The translations under genes were made by a program, and so were the position numbers. The notes under the pieces are model-generated. The model did no database searches. It was not told the origin of the DNA and saw only the letters and a list, made by a program, of their open reading frames with translations. From the IMG/VR virus record IMGVR_UViG_3300012920_000362, positions 1 through 20,563 of that record: DNA of 20,563 bases. One strand, written 5' to 3'. Shown in pieces: positions 19,737-20,563 of the stretch (within the stretch, counting starts at the first letter, position 1; each line of letters opens with the position of its first letter). This DNA is from a virus.

Positions 19737-20424
19737 AGGTTAGCCGCCTATACACATACTCAGTTAGTTCCAGATCGTTTGCCAGATACTCATACGCTAC
19801 ATCTGGATCAACTTTGAGGGTGTCAGCAAAGTATTTACCTGACTTGCCAAACTTCCCTTCTTTGTGACCCAAAAACTTAGCCAGAGGATCCAGCCCAATA
19901 TAGTCCTTGAATTTACCAAGCGCCCATAGATCACTTGTATCAACAAACCATGTGCTCCAGTAACGGTCCTTGAACCAACCACTGGGCTGAGGAATTTGAT
20001 ACTTCATAAATCGGCGCAAAATAAACGGCAGATCAAAGTCCTTAATGTTGTGACCCACCCATGTTCGCGGACCAGCTTTGGCAGCCAGCAACTCAATGCC
20101 ATGCAACAGCACTTGCTCAGGCGTTGGTTCGCCCCAATCAATTGCGTAGTTGGTTTCCTTGTACCTAAAACCAAACGCAACGATCTCGCCAACCAGAGGA
20201 TTGAGCGCAGCATTTTCAAGCCACTTGTTTTCCTGCTCTGCGATGTTGGCTTCAATTTTCGCAGGATCCTTCCAGTTGGACGGGGCATGAAACTCAGGCA
20301 TCAGCCCTTGCATTTCAGCTACCTCGCACGGCCCTGTTTCAATGTCAAAAAACAACGGCTCCCGATCATGCACATCAAACTCAAACTTCTTGATGTCCTC
20401 ATGGTTCAGTAGGTTGCAACTCAT
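19726..20424 (-). CDS. DEDDy 3'-5' exonuclease, PolB-exonuclease-like
   Basis: 232 residues from ATG 20424, which overlaps the TGA of the upstream gene (ATGA). Motif I is FFDIETGP (D27, E29). Motif II is GHNIKDFDLPFILRR (N126, D131). Motif III is YEYLANDLELTEY (Y213 and D217 of Y-x-x-x-D), giving the complete DEDDy set. The form fits the free-standing exonuclease domains related to family B polymerase proofreading (DNA_pol_B_exo2). No polymerase domain is attached. It probably removes 3' ends during phage replication or recombination. It is followed by the Hjc-like nuclease in the same operon. Confidence 0.85.
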   Translation of the reverse strand: MSCNLLNHEDIKKFEFDVHDREPLFFDIETGPCEVAEMQGLMPEFHAPSNWKDPAKIEANIAEQENKWLENAALNPLVGEIVAFGFRYKETNYAIDWGEPTPEQVLLHGIELLAAKAGPRTWVGHNIKDFDLPFILRRFMKYQIPQPSGWFKDRYWSTWFVDTSDLWALGKFKDYIGLDPLAKFLGHKEGKFGKSGKYFADTLKVDPDVAYEYLANDLELTEYVYRRLTYAG

Positions 20425-20563
20425 AATAGCAGCCTTTGTTGAGTCGCCTTGAAGCTCTTGTCATGCATGTCCTCTGCCTTGACGGCTTTGTACACCTCGT
20501 CAAACGCATTCTTGCATGTTTGGATCTCCTCATTACTGATGCCTAAATGGCTCACACCATTTG
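20421..20563 (-). CDS. C-terminal end of an unknown protein, cut by window edge
   Basis: An open frame enters from the right edge and ends at TGA 20421-20423, overlapping the exonuclease ATG by 4 nt. The last 46 codons encode a helical, charged tail (SNEEIQTCKNAFDEVYKAVK, then EDMHDKSFKATQQRLLL). Too little is present to name it. Its coupling to the exonuclease suggests another DNA-metabolism gene. Confidence 0.65.
   Translation of the reverse strand, partial: NGVSHLGISNEEIQTCKNAFDEVYKAVKAEDMHDKSFKATQQRLLL

Noticed and set aside
1-20563. tRNA genes, CRISPR arrays, insertion sequences
   Set aside because: No cloverleaf-type intergenic stretch, no regularly spaced repeats with spacers, and no transposase or terminal inverted repeats were found. 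Intergenic space is under 250 bases everywhere.

Overview
The window reads as part of a tailed bacteriophage genome (or a prophage/uncultured viral contig). Every supported gene lies on the minus strand, so transcription runs from the high-coordinate end to the low-coordinate end. Genes are tightly packed, with 1-4 nt start/stop overlaps almost everywhere. A terminase large subunit, portal, scaffold, HK97-fold capsid of the SU10/DUF5309 type, a connector-like protein, a propeller-type tail protein and tail-fibre-like proteins are recognisable. No tape-measure, tail-tube or sheath gene lies between capsid and fibres, which points to a short-tailed (podovirus-like) particle. A small holin-like protein and a nested lipoprotein spanin candidate suggest a Gram-negative host. 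A near-perfect Shine-Dalgarno and a consensus extended -10 promoter show bacterial-type expression. The host genus cannot be named from this sequence.

Layout in the order of transcription. (1) 20563-16490, DNA metabolism: the C-terminal end of an unknown protein, a DEDDy 3'-5' exonuclease, an Hjc-like PD-(D/E)XK nuclease, a structured terminator-like RNA (19278-19363), a second PD-(D/E)XK-like protein, three small unknown genes, and a TOPRIM/RecA-type primase-helicase. (2) 16493-15354, a run of small unknown genes, one of them a 41-codon gene fitted into an apparent gap. (3) 15367-10033, packaging: a terminase small-subunit candidate, a terminator with a repeat- and G-rich intergenic stretch, a small unknown gene, a DUF1599/nucleotide-modification-associated protein, TerL, a winged-HTH protein, the portal, and a small coupled gene ending at a terminator. 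(4) 9969-9303, an isolated single-gene transcription unit with its own promoter, leader hairpins, very strong ribosome binding site and terminator. (5) 9290-5645, head and connector: a repeat-bearing leader, scaffold, major capsid protein and connector-like proteins. (6) 5637-4963, a short unknown protein and a lysis cassette (holin-like protein plus overlapping spanin-like pair, no endolysin seen). (7) 4959-1, the tail propeller/nozzle candidate followed by three successive fibre-like proteins, the last cut by the window edge.

Taken together, the right third supplies replication and recombination functions, the middle packages DNA, and the left third builds the particle and lyses the cell. 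The least conventional parts are the three-helix RNA at 19278-19363, the self-contained gene at 9357-9788, the phased repeats ahead of the scaffold gene, the nested lipoprotein gene, and the primase-helicase that has lost expected primase residues. I see no rRNA, tRNA, CRISPR array, insertion sequence or integrase. I cannot claim an undescribed defence or other multi-gene system from sequence alone.
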